From positions 1-54,371 of the forward strand of contig CAJUEK010000012.1 of assembly GCA_910585445.1 (NCBI GenBank): a stretch of 54,371 bases of DNA, in the 5' to 3' direction. Below are positions 8,596 through 17,225 of the stretch, piece by piece. Every line of letters begins with the position of its first letter. Position 1 is the first letter of the stretch. The translations under genes and the position numbers were made by a program. This DNA is from an uncultured Bacteroidales bacterium (GTDB taxonomy: Bacteria > Bacteroidota > Bacteroidia > Bacteroidales > UBA932). Below the pieces are notes generated by a model. It searched no databases. It was not told the DNA's origin and saw only the letters and a program-made list of their open reading frames with translations.

Positions 8596-9155
8596 TTTGT
8601 GTTGACTGTGTTCATGGCCCTGTCCGGACCTATTGTGGCCCAGGCCTTTACACCATCAATTACCCTTGCGCATATGTCCTTCATCTGCTCCTGCTCTTCC
8701 TCGCTAAGTTTCCCGAGCACGAAGCCGACCTGCTGCCCCCGTCCGAAATCGTTTCCGATGCCGACGCGGATACGGGCATATTCCTGCGTACCGATAAGCT
8801 CGGTTATGTTGGCAAGTCCGTTATGGCCTCCTGCGCTGCCGTTCTTGCGGAGACGCAGCGTGCCGAAAGGAATGTTCAGGTCGTCCGATATGACCATGAG
8901 GTTCTCGGCCGGAATCTTCAGCTCGTTCATCCAGTAGCGTACAGCCTTGCCGCTGAGGTTCATGTAGGTTGACGGCTTGAGAAGGATGAATTTCCTTCCT
9001 TTGAACGATACTGAGGCTGTGCTCCCGTAACGTCCCTGCTCAAAAACAATATTGGATGCCTGAGCCCAGGCATCCAATACCATAAATCCCATGTTGTGTC
9101 TGGTTCCGGCGTATTCCGCGCCAATGTTCCCCAGACCTGCAACCAAGTAATTCAT
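8580..9155 (-). CDS. pth: peptidyl-tRNA hydrolase
   Basis: Cytoplasmic esterase that releases tRNA from peptidyl-tRNAs dropped by the ribosome. The 191-residue length is normal for bacterial Pth. The N-terminal VAGLGNIG, the catalytic His20 in GTRHNMGF, KPSTYMNLSG, the Asp-containing ISDDLNIPFG and GSAGGHNGL are all present. It follows the L25 gene by 14 bp, the rplY-pth order common in bacteria, and is cotranscribed with it. Confidence 0.97.
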   Translation of the reverse strand: MNYLVAGLGNIGAEYAGTRHNMGFMVLDAWAQASNIVFEQGRYGSTASVSFKGRKFILLKPSTYMNLSGKAVRYWMNELKIPAENLMVISDDLNIPFGTLRLRKNGSAGGHNGLANITELIGTQEYARIRVGIGNDFGRGQQVGFVLGKLSEEEQEQMKDICARVIDGVKAWATIGPDRAMNTVNTKPRQA

Positions 9156-9169
9156 TGCGGGTCAGATGA

Positions 9170-9751
9170 TTACTTTCCCTGCTCCATCTTTGCCTGCTGA
9201 GTTGCACGTGTTGGACGTACTGAGCAGATGATAGTGGCCTTAGGTGACACGATTGTAACGCCTTCGTAGTTGAGGTCGCCGGCAACAATCTGCTTGCCTA
9301 TCATGAGGTGTGTGGAATCAACCTCGAGCATGTCAGGAAGATTGTTCATCATGGCGCTTACGCGGAGCTTGCGGCTTGAGATGAGGAGCTTACCACCGAG
9401 TTTCACACCCTCTGAGTGTCCGGTTACCTTTACTGGAATGTCGATTGTGACAGGCTTGCTCTCACATACTGCAAGGAGGTCAACGTGAATGGCCTCGTCA
9501 GTTACAGGGTGATACTGTACTTCGTGAAGCACTGCGAAATATTTCTGGCCGTTGTCCAGGCTCAGGTCGATGATGTACGAGTTCGGAGTGTGGGTGATTG
9601 TCTTGAGGTCTTTTGCGTCAACTGTGAAGAGTACGTTCTCCATACCGAGTCCATAGATGTTGCAAGGGACCTTTCCCTCTTTGCGCACTGCCTTTACGGC
9701 TGCCTTGCTGCCGGCCTCGCGGACCTGGCCATTGAGATCAATGTGTTTCAT
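9170..9751 (-). CDS. rplY: 50S ribosomal protein L25 (CTC/TL5 type)
   Basis: Binds 5S rRNA in the central protuberance of the large subunit. The 193-residue product is the long form: an N-terminal L25 5S-binding domain (residues 1-90, VRKEGKVPCNIYG, LHEVQYHPVTDEAIHVDLL) and a C-terminal TL5/CTC beta domain (residues 95-185, VKLGGKLLISSRKLRV, LEVDSTHLMIGKQI). It heads an operon with pth and is preceded by a strong promoter and a folded leader that may carry feedback control. Confidence 0.96.
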   Translation of the reverse strand: MKHIDLNGQVREAGSKAAVKAVRKEGKVPCNIYGLGMENVLFTVDAKDLKTITHTPNSYIIDLSLDNGQKYFAVLHEVQYHPVTDEAIHVDLLAVCESKPVTIDIPVKVTGHSEGVKLGGKLLISSRKLRVSAMMNNLPDMLEVDSTHLMIGKQIVAGDLNYEGVTIVSPKATIICSVRPTRATQQAKMEQGK

Positions 9752-9781
9752 TGTCGTATTGATTTTAAAATGTGTTACTCA

Positions 9782-9836
9782 GTCCGGATTTGCTCCGGAC
9801 CCCATTGCACCAAAAAGCACATGGCTTTTTATGGGG
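9782..9836 (-). promoter_or_regulatory. structured leader of the L25-pth operon
   Basis: Between the predicted transcription start (near 9833) and the L25 ATG, the minus-strand transcript can form CCCCAU/AUGGGG (9836-9831 with 9805-9800) enclosing AAAAAGC/GCUUUUU (9830-9824 with 9818-9812), then GUCCGGA/UCCGGAC (9800-9794 with 9788-9782). C9800 is shared between the first and third helices. The compact fold suggests autoregulation by L25, which is inference. Confidence 0.5.
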
Positions 9837-9839
9837 CCG

Positions 9840-9870
9840 CAAATATATGCAATTTCCCCGAGACTGCAAA
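9840..9870 (-). promoter_or_regulatory. promoter of the L25-pth operon
   Basis: On the minus strand TTTG (9870-9867), a 19-bp spacer and TATATTTG (9847-9840). Both elements match the Bacteroides consensus exactly. Confidence 0.8.
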
Positions 9871-9878
9871 ATGTCTTT

Positions 9879-11267
9879 TTATTCCACCAGTCCGGTGGCA
9901 CGGTTCCAGGCCAGTGTCCTGTAGTATTTGTCCAGTTCCGGGTGCCCGTGGCAAGGAAGATACATCGACAAGCCGCAGTGCGTATCTATGTCAAAGCCTC
10001 CGTCATATGCGGACCCGTGGATGAAAGATGGTGTGGCGGCCTTGTAGCTGATGCAGCCGGAGATTGCCATCCTCAGCTCTTCCAGTTCGGCGGCGTCTGC
10101 GCCTGCTTCAGTCAGGATGCTTTCAAGGTCGTAGAACCAGTGGTAGCTGTATCTGTAGTACCGCTGCACCTTGTCCGGGTCTATGAAGCCCAGGCCGCTC
10201 CTGTATTTGCTGAACAGTCTCCTGCATGTCCGGGCGACAGGCTCCAGGCGGCTGCAGTCCACGAGCGATATGGTCGCGGACCTGTTGAGTCCGGACTGGA
10301 TGTCGTATCTTGTGAAATAGTCCTCACATACTTTTTTAGGGTCGGAGACGCTGTTGCGCAGAAGATGCTCGGCGAGAGTGGTGTAGTCGAAGCCTTCCGC
10401 AAGGACTTCTGCCTGCGAGAAACCTGCCAGGACGCATTTCTCCCTCAGTTCGTATGCCACCTCGATTCCGCCCATGAGACATGCGTCGAAAAGGATGTAG
10501 TCCAGTTTCATCGGTATGGCCGCAGCAAAGTCGTCAAGCTCGATTTCGTATGACATCCTGCCTGCACGGTCCTGCCCGATGCTTTTTACTGCCGGAAGTG
10601 ACGAGTCGGTGAAAGGTTCAGTATAAGGAACAGGCTCCGGACCGTGGAACGTCATCCCTGACATTTCCTTTCCGCCGTACAATGCCGTTCCCTTTTCCTT
10701 GAACACGTATTTGTTGGGGTCCGAATAGAATCCTGCCGGGAGATAGCCAGTGGCATGTGACGAGAACAGCAGGCCGTATCCCTTGGCCGGGAAATTCTCC
10801 TTGACATATGTGAGCACGAGATTCAGTGTGCCGGCGGATGCTGATATGGTTTCCGCCGGATATGTGACCAGCGTGTCGGTAACTGCTTTCCCGTCCTGTC
10901 CCTTGTAAAGCCTCATGAGCACCGGTGAGGACGGCGTTGAATAATTGCCTGGGGATAAGGTGCTGTGCGAATAAACGAGGAGGACATCTTCACTGCGCCT
11001 GTTGTCCGGCAGCCAGCCTTTCTTCAGGTCTTCGAAATTGATGTTCAGATAGCCGCTTATTGAATTGAATCCTGCCGAGTAAAGCAGGAGGACTTTCCTT
11101 GTTTCCGGGCTTGGCACGCGGTCTCCGTGACCGGGCCTGTCTGAAGGCATGTTCCCGAATTTTGTGTCGTAGCCCCAGTCGGGGGCGCATGATAAGAGCA
11201 GGGCCGAGGCGATTCCCAGGGCTATAATTTTTGCGGCTGACGATATTTTCATTGCTATGATGTTCAT
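9879..11267 (-). CDS. clostripain-like (C11 family) cysteine peptidase lipoprotein
   Basis: Predicted secreted or surface caspase-fold peptidase cutting after basic residues. The 462-residue product has a signal peptide with lipobox LLLS-C (Cys27). The C11 dyad is visible: His171 in FSSHATGY and Cys263 in LFDACLMGG, the latter followed by IEVAYELREK. No clear internal cleavage linker stands out. ATG 11252 (MKISSAAK) is an equally good start, since the signal peptide fits either. The start faces DPP III across a divergent promoter region. Confidence 0.88.
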   Translation of the reverse strand: MNIIAMKISSAAKIIALGIASALLLSCAPDWGYDTKFGNMPSDRPGHGDRVPSPETRKVLLLYSAGFNSISGYLNINFEDLKKGWLPDNRRSEDVLLVYSHSTLSPGNYSTPSSPVLMRLYKGQDGKAVTDTLVTYPAETISASAGTLNLVLTYVKENFPAKGYGLLFSSHATGYLPAGFYSDPNKYVFKEKGTALYGGKEMSGMTFHGPEPVPYTEPFTDSSLPAVKSIGQDRAGRMSYEIELDDFAAAIPMKLDYILFDACLMGGIEVAYELREKCVLAGFSQAEVLAEGFDYTTLAEHLLRNSVSDPKKVCEDYFTRYDIQSGLNRSATISLVDCSRLEPVARTCRRLFSKYRSGLGFIDPDKVQRYYRYSYHWFYDLESILTEAGADAAELEELRMAISGCISYKAATPSFIHGSAYDGGFDIDTHCGLSMYLPCHGHPELDKYYRTLAWNRATGLVE

Positions 11268-11288
11268 TCTGTAATTTCTAATGGTTCA

Positions 11289-11296
11289 CAAAGATA
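11289..11296 (-). promoter_or_regulatory. -7 element for the clostripain gene
   Basis: TATCTTTG on the minus strand, an exact TAnnTTTG, 22 bp before ATG 11267. No clear TTTG lies at the right distance. Confidence 0.5.
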
Positions 11297-11318
11297 AGCG
11301 GTTTTTCTGAAAATTGAT

Positions 11319-11326
11319 TACCTTTG
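11319..11326 (+). promoter_or_regulatory. -7 element for the DPP III gene
   Basis: TACCTTTG, an exact TAnnTTTG, about 56 bp before the start codon and back-to-back with the element serving the opposite strand. Confidence 0.5.
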
Positions 11327-11381
11327 TAAGTTCGCCGCATTCTATTGCGGTGCGGTTTTGGAAATAAATAATTAATATAGT

Positions 11382-13385
11382 ATGAAATTCAGATTTGGAA
11401 TGGCAACAATTGCAGGCTTGGCCGCAGCCTTGGTCTCATGTTCTGACAAAGCGGCGCAGGAAGATGACTTCAAATATCTTATCGACGAATTTGCGGACCT
11501 CAAGATAATGAGGTACAGGATTCCGGGATGGGACAATCTCAGCCTCGGACAGAAGGAATATGTCTATCATCTGAGTGAGGCGGCAAAATATGGCCGTGAC
11601 ATTATCTGGGCGCAGAACTGTGCGCATAACCTTGCTGTGAGGAAGGTGCTGGAAAACATAATTTCCGATTATCAGGGCGACCGCAACTGTGAAGAGTTCG
11701 CGCAGTTCATGACATATGCCAAGAGGGTTTTCTTCAGCAACGGCATCCATCATCATTATGCGGAGGACAAGTTCTTTCCGGAATGTCCGCAGGATTATTT
11801 CCGTTCTCTCATGGAGTCCGTTGGGGACGGCGAAAAGTGCGGTGAAATCCTTAAGGTCGTATATGACCCGTCATTTTTGGCCCAGCGCAAGTCAACAGAC
11901 GCTTCAGGTGACATAGTGGCGGAGTCAGCCGTCAATTTCTACGAGGGCGTGACCCGTGCCGAGGTGGAGAAATTCTACAATGACATGACTGACCCGTCGG
12001 ACAAGACCCCTGTGTCGTATGGTCTCAACAGCAAGCTTGTGAAAGGTGCTGACGGCGTTATCCGCGAAGATGTGTACAAGGTCGGAGGGCTTTACGGAGC
12101 CGCACTTGAGAAAATTGTGGCGGAGCTTGAGAAGGCTGCCGCTGTGGCGGAAAACGATTCGCAGAAGAAATATATCGGCTCGCTTGTGGAATACTACAGG
12201 ACAGGCGATTTGAAGCTTTGGGATGAGTACAATATTGAATGGCTCCAGGATACTCTCGGCACTGTGGATTTCGTGAACGGCTTTGTAGAGGATTATAACG
12301 ACCCTCTCGGACGCAAGGCTACATGGGAGGCCCTTGTGAATGTGAAGGACCATGAGGCTTCTGAGCGTACAGAGGTGATAAGCGCCAATGCCCAGTGGTT
12401 TGAGGACAATTCACCTGTTGACGCACGTTTCAAGAAACCTGTCGTCAAAGGCGTGTCGGCTAAGGTAATCAATGCCGTGGCACTTGCCGGTGACTGCTAT
12501 CCTGCCACTCCGATAGGAATCAATCTTCCGAATGCGGACTGGATAAGAAAAGACTACGGCTCCAAGTCGGTGACCATAGCGAACATAACCCATGCTTACG
12601 ACAAGGCTGCCCAGGAATCTCCTAAGAGCACGCTTACGGAGTTCGCATGGTCAGACGAGGAAATCGCTGCGGCGAAGAAATACCTGTCCATCACGGATGA
12701 GGTGCACACTGACCTTCATGAGTGCCTTGGCCACGGTTCCGGCCAGCTTCTCCCTGGAACATCCCCTAATGCTCTCGGTGAATACAGCTCTGCCCTGGAG
12801 GAGACCCGTGCCGACTTGTTCGGGCTTTATTATATGGCTGACCCTAAGCTCGTGGAGCTTGGAATCCTGCCGGACATGGAAGCTTACAAGGCTCAGTATT
12901 CCAATTATATAAGGAACGGCTCCATGGTCCAGTTCAACCGTGTGGAGCTTGGCCGCAAGAATACGGAGGCCCATATGCAGAACCGCAAGCTCATCGCTGA
13001 CTGGTGCTATGAGAAGGGCCTGGCTGACAATGTGATAGAGAAGAAGACACGTGACGGGAAGACTTATTTCGTGGTAAACGACTATGAGGCTCTGCGCGGG
13101 CTTTTCGGTGAGCTTCTCGCTGAGGTGCAGCGCATAAAGTCAGAGGGTGACTATGCTGCTGGAAAGGCTTTGGTTGAACGTTATGCCGTAAATATTGACC
13201 CTGAGCTTCACAAGGAAGTGAAAGAAAGGTATGATGCGCTCGGTCTGAAGCCGTATGGCGGCTTTGTGAACCCTGACATCGTTCCTGTCGTGAAGAACGG
13301 CAAGGTCGTGGACTATGAGGTCGTATATTGTGACGACTATCTCGGCCAGATGATGGAGTACGGCAGGAAATATTCTGCTCTTTAG
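11382..13385 (+). CDS. dipeptidyl peptidase III (M49 zinc peptidase), lipoprotein
   Basis: Removes dipeptides from the N-terminus of short peptides. The 667-residue product has the bacterial M49 zinc motif HECLGH (residues 446-451, with the Cys seen in the Bacteroides enzyme) and the second ligand motif EETRAD (473-478). The signal peptide ends in ALVS-C (Cys20), so the enzyme is probably an envelope lipoprotein. The length agrees with Bacteroides DPP III. xerD follows after 19 bp and may be cotranscribed. Confidence 0.94.
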   Translation: MKFRFGMATIAGLAAALVSCSDKAAQEDDFKYLIDEFADLKIMRYRIPGWDNLSLGQKEYVYHLSEAAKYGRDIIWAQNCAHNLAVRKVLENIISDYQGDRNCEEFAQFMTYAKRVFFSNGIHHHYAEDKFFPECPQDYFRSLMESVGDGEKCGEILKVVYDPSFLAQRKSTDASGDIVAESAVNFYEGVTRAEVEKFYNDMTDPSDKTPVSYGLNSKLVKGADGVIREDVYKVGGLYGAALEKIVAELEKAAAVAENDSQKKYIGSLVEYYRTGDLKLWDEYNIEWLQDTLGTVDFVNGFVEDYNDPLGRKATWEALVNVKDHEASERTEVISANAQWFEDNSPVDARFKKPVVKGVSAKVINAVALAGDCYPATPIGINLPNADWIRKDYGSKSVTIANITHAYDKAAQESPKSTLTEFAWSDEEIAAAKKYLSITDEVHTDLHECLGHGSGQLLPGTSPNALGEYSSALEETRADLFGLYYMADPKLVELGILPDMEAYKAQYSNYIRNGSMVQFNRVELGRKNTEAHMQNRKLIADWCYEKGLADNVIEKKTRDGKTYFVVNDYEALRGLFGELLAEVQRIKSEGDYAAGKALVERYAVNIDPELHKEVKERYDALGLKPYGGFVNPDIVPVVKNGKVVDYEVVYCDDYLGQMMEYGRKYSAL

Positions 13386-13404
13386 GGCATTCCGGCCAGC
13401 CGCT

Positions 13405-14289
13405 ATGGATGAAAGGCTCCTGAAAGACTATAACAGCTATCTGAGGATAGAGCGTGCGATGTCGCGGAATACCGTGGCATCGTACTGTTCTGATGTGGAG
13501 GCTTTCCTGAAATGGTATGGCGGTGCGGCTGAGGCGATTTCCGACACAGGGATAGAGGAGTATCTCCAGTTCCGGGACGGCATATCGAGACGTTCCCAGG
13601 CAAGGGTGCTCAGCTCCCTGCGTTCTTTCTGTTCCTGGCTTGTGCTTGAGGGGGTGATGAAAGAAAATCCTTGCGACAAGGTGGACTCTCCTAAGCTCGG
13701 GCGTTATCTTCCGGACGTGCTGTCGGTCGGGGAGGTGATGGACATTATGGATTCCGTTGACCTTGCGACATGGCAGGGTGTGCGCGACAGGGCTATTCTG
13801 GAGACTCTTTACGGCTGCGGCCTGCGTGTTTCCGAGGCTGCCTCACTGCGTATGTCCGGGCTTTATTTTGAAGACGGCTTCGTCCGCGTCGTGGGAAAGG
13901 GAAACAAGGAGAGGATTGTGCCTTTGGGTGAAATGGCAGCCGAATCAATAGTCGCATATCTTCAGGTGAGGCCGCTTCCGCGTGATGCCGAAAGTGATGA
14001 CATACTTTTTTTGAGCCGTCTTGGGCGTGCCATGAGCCGTGTTTCGATTTTCAACCTTGTGAAGAAGCAGGCAATGACTGCCGGCATATCCAAGGAGATA
14101 TCACCGCATACTTTCAGGCATTCTTTTGCGACTCATCTTATCGAGAACGGGGCTGACCTGCGTGTGGTGCAGGAGATGCTCGGTCATGAGAGCATAACGA
14201 CCACCGAGATATACACTCACGTGGAGGCAAGCTCATGGCAGAGGAACATAATGGAGCATCATCCGCGCACGAGATGCAAGTCAAAGTGA
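13405..14289 (+). CDS. xerD: tyrosine recombinase XerD
   Basis: Site-specific recombinase that resolves chromosome dimers at dif with its partner XerC. The 294-residue length is typical. An N-terminal SAM-like core-binding domain (residues 1-90) precedes the catalytic domain, which has all residues in place: Arg141 (GCGLRVSE), Lys165 (GKGNKER), His235 and Arg238 (HTFRHSFATHL), His261 (MLGHES) and the nucleophile Tyr270 (IYTHV). Nothing nearby suggests a mobile element, so this is the host Xer protein; assignment as XerD rather than XerC rests on overall resemblance. Confidence 0.93.
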   Translation: MDERLLKDYNSYLRIERAMSRNTVASYCSDVEAFLKWYGGAAEAISDTGIEEYLQFRDGISRRSQARVLSSLRSFCSWLVLEGVMKENPCDKVDSPKLGRYLPDVLSVGEVMDIMDSVDLATWQGVRDRAILETLYGCGLRVSEAASLRMSGLYFEDGFVRVVGKGNKERIVPLGEMAAESIVAYLQVRPLPRDAESDDILFLSRLGRAMSRVSIFNLVKKQAMTAGISKEISPHTFRHSFATHLIENGADLRVVQEMLGHESITTTEIYTHVEASSWQRNIMEHHPRTRCKSK

Positions 14290-14305
14290 TGTCCGGTAAT
14301 TTTGC

Positions 14306-14313
14306 TATCTTTG
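14306..14313 (+). promoter_or_regulatory. -7 element before the FKBP gene
   Basis: TATCTTTG, an exact TAnnTTTG, 76 bp before the start codon and just after the xerD stop. No clear -33 element. Confidence 0.45.
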
Positions 14314-14389
14314 CGCGCGGCAAGACGCCCAGCAGGAAGTAGGATACACTGCCGGCAATTCAGAATAATAACAATTATAACATATCAAT

Positions 14390-14995
14390 ATGGACAAGAA
14401 CAGTTATGCACTGGGCATGAGCATCGCCCACAATATGCTCTCTTCTGGAATAAAGGAAGTTAATTTCGAGGATTTTACGGCAGGCATCAAGGCTGTGCTC
14501 AAAGGAGAAGAGCCGGCTGTGAGCTTCCAGGAGGCCGGAAAGCTTCTCGACAAGTATTTTGCTGACATTGAGGCTGAGCAGAAGGCAGAGAAAGAGGCCA
14601 TGGGAGCTGCAATGCGCGAGGAAGGAGAGGCTTTCCTCAAGATGAACGCTTCCGCAGAGGGTGTCGTGACTCTTCCGAGCGGCCTTCAGTATAAGGTGCT
14701 CAGGGAAGGAACAGGCAAAAAGCCGTCTGCGTCTTCACAGGTGAAGTGCCACTATGAGGGTACTCTTCTCAACGGAGTCAAATTCGACAGCTCATACGAC
14801 AGGGGAGAGCCGGCCGTATTCGGACTGAATCAGGTTATCCGCGGATGGACAGAGGGCGTGCAGCTTATGGCCGAGGGTGCGAAATACGAGTTCTATATAC
14901 CGTATGACCTCGCTTACGGAGAGCACGGCGCTCCTGGCGCTATTCCTCCTTATGCCGCTCTCAAGTTTATTGTTGAGCTGGTAGAGGTGCTCTAA
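14390..14995 (+). CDS. FKBP-type peptidyl-prolyl cis-trans isomerase
   Basis: Isomerises X-Pro bonds and acts as a folding catalyst. The 201-residue product has an N-terminal FkpA/Mip-like dimerisation region (residues 1-90, SYALGMSIAHNML, helical and Glu/Lys-rich) and a C-terminal FKBP domain (105-201) with VKCHYEGTLLNGVKFDSSYDR, VIRGWTEGVQLM and YIPYDLAYGEHG. No signal peptide is seen, so it is probably cytoplasmic, unlike many Mip-like proteins. Confidence 0.93.
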   Translation: MDKNSYALGMSIAHNMLSSGIKEVNFEDFTAGIKAVLKGEEPAVSFQEAGKLLDKYFADIEAEQKAEKEAMGAAMREEGEAFLKMNASAEGVVTLPSGLQYKVLREGTGKKPSASSQVKCHYEGTLLNGVKFDSSYDRGEPAVFGLNQVIRGWTEGVQLMAEGAKYEFYIPYDLAYGEHGAPGAIPPYAALKFIVELVEVL

Positions 14996-15006
14996 GAATA
15001 CTGCGG

Positions 15007-15612
15007 ATGGTTTCTCCGGAGGTTTTCATGCAGATATTCACTCTCTTGACGGGAGTGGCATATGTCATCCTCGAAATCCGTCAGAAGAATCTGATGTGGG
15101 CCGTCGGTGTGGTGACCGGCATTGCCGCAATGTGGGTGTTCTTCCGTCAGGGGCTTTATGCCTCTTTCGGTCTGAACACCTATTATTTGTTTGTGTCCTT
15201 CTGGGGCCTGTGGCAGTGGAGCCGTACCAAGAGGCTTGCCAAAGATGCGTTGCCTGCGGAAGATGAGGGAGGGGATGTGATATGCCTGAGGCATATTTCC
15301 CCGAATGTCCTTGCGGTGAGCGCTTTGCTTGCGGTTGCCGGTACGGTGGCGCTTTCCCTATTGATGGAAAGGTTTGAGAACCCGATGTCGTGGCTTGATT
15401 CCTCCGTGGCTGTGCTCAGTGCCCTTGCGACATGGTGGCTGGGACGCTCATATCTTGAACAGTGGTATGTGTGGATTGCGGCGGATTGTGTCAGCGCAAT
15501 ATTGTGCGTTTCTCAGGGATTGTGGTGGATGGCTGTGCTTTATGTGTTTTATACCGTGGCAGCGGCTTACGGTCTGGTGCATTGGAAAAGGCATGGCAAA
15601 TATGTGGATTGA
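15007..15612 (+). CDS. pnuC: PnuC-family nicotinamide riboside (vitamin precursor) transporter
   Basis: Inner-membrane facilitator for nicotinamide riboside, or possibly thiamine, which PnuT paralogues carry. The 201 residues form about seven membrane segments, and the family signature is visible as NTYYLFVSFWGLWQW. It lies 11 bp after the FKBP gene and 2 bp before the kinase. No thiamine gene is adjacent, so the substrate stays open. Confidence 0.85.
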   Translation: MVSPEVFMQIFTLLTGVAYVILEIRQKNLMWAVGVVTGIAAMWVFFRQGLYASFGLNTYYLFVSFWGLWQWSRTKRLAKDALPAEDEGGDVICLRHISPNVLAVSALLAVAGTVALSLLMERFENPMSWLDSSVAVLSALATWWLGRSYLEQWYVWIAADCVSAILCVSQGLWWMAVLYVFYTVAAAYGLVHWKRHGKYVD

Positions 15613-15614
15613 CT

Positions 15615-16475
15615 ATGAAACTTATTGTTGAAAGCGGTGCTACCAAGGCTGACTGGTGCCTGTGCGAAAAAGATGCATGCGGAGACGGCCGTGTCGTGCG
15701 GCAGATAAGGACTCCGGGCATCAATGTGTCCGTCATGACAGAAGACGCGGTGGACAGGATTGTATCCGGCTTCGTGGCTTCTGCTGATGAAGAGCTTGTG
15801 GCCTCGGTCGATGAAATTCATTTTTATGCGGCGGGGATTGTATCTTCAGATGTTTCTGCGCATTTGGAAAGGCAGCTCAGGAAATATTTCCGTCCGGCAT
15901 GCAGGATGGAGTTCGCATCTGATCTTCTCGCTGCTGCCAGGGCGCTGTTTGGTGACGGCGGCGGAGTCGTTGCGATTATGGGTACAGGGTCGAACAGCTG
16001 CCTGTATGACGGTAAGGAGATTGTGCAGTGCATAAGGTCCGGAGGATTCGTGCTCGGAGATGAAGGCAGCGGGGCCTCTTTGGGAAAGATGTTCCTCTCT
16101 GATTATTTCAAGGGGCTTGTCCCTCCTTCCCTTGCAAAGGAATTCGAGGCGGCTTTTCCTGATGTTGATTATGCTTCAGCCGTCAGGGAAATATATCGTG
16201 GAGAAGCTCCGTCAAGGTATCTTGCCTCTTTTGCTCCTTTTGTGACGGGGCACAGGGATGATTCTTATGCTGCCGGCCTTGTCGCGGAGAATGTGCGGAA
16301 TTTTGTGGAACGTTCGCTTTCAAGATACGGGTGCAGGAGCATAGGAGTGGCCGGCTCCCTTGGACTGGCCTGCAGAAGCGAGCTTGAGCAGGCGGGTGCC
16401 GTTTACGGTCTTGAATTTGTGAATTTTGTGCAGGCTCCGATGTCTGCCCTCATAGAATATCATTATGGCGTATAA
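15615..16475 (+). CDS. BadF/BcrA-type ATPase, N-acetylglucosamine kinase-like
   Basis: Probable sugar kinase of the ASKHA fold, resembling GlcNAc/GlcN kinases in the BadF family. The 286-residue product starts at ATG 15615, 2 bp after pnuC. The phosphate-1 loop reads VESGATKADW, with Glu6 where Asp is usual. Asp103 (ASDLLAAARA) is the likely catalytic base, phosphate-2 is MGTGSNS (residues 122-128), and GGFVLGDEGSGASLG follows. It overlaps recR by 11 bp. A role in amino-sugar salvage or cell-wall recycling is inference. Confidence 0.82.
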   Translation: MKLIVESGATKADWCLCEKDACGDGRVVRQIRTPGINVSVMTEDAVDRIVSGFVASADEELVASVDEIHFYAAGIVSSDVSAHLERQLRKYFRPACRMEFASDLLAAARALFGDGGGVVAIMGTGSNSCLYDGKEIVQCIRSGGFVLGDEGSGASLGKMFLSDYFKGLVPPSLAKEFEAAFPDVDYASAVREIYRGEAPSRYLASFAPFVTGHRDDSYAAGLVAENVRNFVERSLSRYGCRSIGVAGSLGLACRSELEQAGAVYGLEFVNFVQAPMSALIEYHYGV

Positions 16476-17115
16476 GGAAAATTATCCGTCCGCTCTGCTT
16501 GAAGAGGCGGTGGATGCTATAAGTTCTCTTCCGGGCGTCGGCCGCAGGAGTGCCTTGCGTCTGGCTTTGCATCTGCTTAAGCAGCCTGTAGAGAATGTCC
16601 ATCATTTCACTTCCTCGATTGCCCGTTTGCGCGATGAGGTGAGATATTGCCGTCATTGCATGATGATTTCCGATGATGACGAGTGCGCCATCTGCGCTGA
16701 CCGCTCAAGGGACCACAGGACAATATGTGTCGTGGAGAGCGTGAGGGATGTGATGAGCATCGAGAATACCGGGCAGTATCACGGGGTGTATCATGTGCTG
16801 GGCGGAATCATCTCCCCTATAAATGGTGTCGGGCCGTCGGACCTGACCGTGAGGGAGCTTGTGGCGAGAGTTGCCGCGATGGCAGGCGCGGAGGCGGATG
16901 ATGCTTCTGCGGATACGCAGCCTGAGGTTATACTTGCCCTGAGCGGTGATGTCGAGGGTGAGACAACTGCATTCTATATATATAGGCAGATTTCCGGTTA
17001 TGGTGTCCGGGTGTCGTCTCTCGCGCGTGGCCTGGGATTTGGGGATGATTTGGAATATGCGGATGAATTGACTTTGGGGCGTTCCATCGTTAACAGGCAG
17101 ATATTCCGGCCGTAG
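16465..17115 (+). CDS. recR: recombination protein RecR
   Basis: Works with RecO, and RecF where present, to load RecA on gapped DNA. The 216-residue product has a helix-hairpin-helix (LPGVGRRSALRLALHLL), a four-Cys zinc finger (Cys62, Cys65, Cys74, Cys77), a Toprim domain (ICVVESVRDVMSIE) and the C-terminal SGYGVRVSSLARGL. It is slightly longer than the usual 200 residues because of an acidic insert near residues 145-155 (EADDASADTQP). It overlaps the upstream kinase gene. Confidence 0.96.
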   Translation: MAYKENYPSALLEEAVDAISSLPGVGRRSALRLALHLLKQPVENVHHFTSSIARLRDEVRYCRHCMMISDDDECAICADRSRDHRTICVVESVRDVMSIENTGQYHGVYHVLGGIISPINGVGPSDLTVRELVARVAAMAGAEADDASADTQPEVILALSGDVEGETTAFYIYRQISGYGVRVSSLARGLGFGDDLEYADELTLGRSIVNRQIFRP

Positions 17116-17124
17116 CAAATAAAT

Positions 17125-17155
17125 TTTGCCGATTGTGAAAAAATAAATACTTTTG
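17125..17155 (+). promoter_or_regulatory. promoter of corA
   Basis: TTTG (17125-17128), a 19-bp spacer and TACTTTTG (17148-17155) match both elements exactly. Confidence 0.75.
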
Positions 17156-17213
17156 CGGGCTTGTGCATGGCTAATTCAGCGGCCGCTGCCTTGGCCGGGC
17201 CGGAGCAAAAAAA

Positions 17214-17219
17214 GGGAGG
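17214..17219 (+). promoter_or_regulatory. Shine-Dalgarno-like ribosome binding site of corA
   Basis: GGGAGG followed 6 bp later by ATG 17226. Such a strong purine-rich site is unusual in Bacteroidota, where most genes here have only A-rich upstream sequence. It supports the chosen start. Confidence 0.6.
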
Positions 17220-17225
17220 TGCAGC

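Noticed and set aside
9657..10553. A 298-codon plus-strand frame opposite the clostripain-like gene
   Set aside because: It lies antisense to a gene with clear C11 catalytic motifs and lipobox, has no recognisable domain and is a composition by-product.
13405..14289. Phage or integrative-element integrase
   Set aside because: Length, motifs and housekeeping neighbours fit the host XerD; no attachment-site duplication or mobile genes are near.
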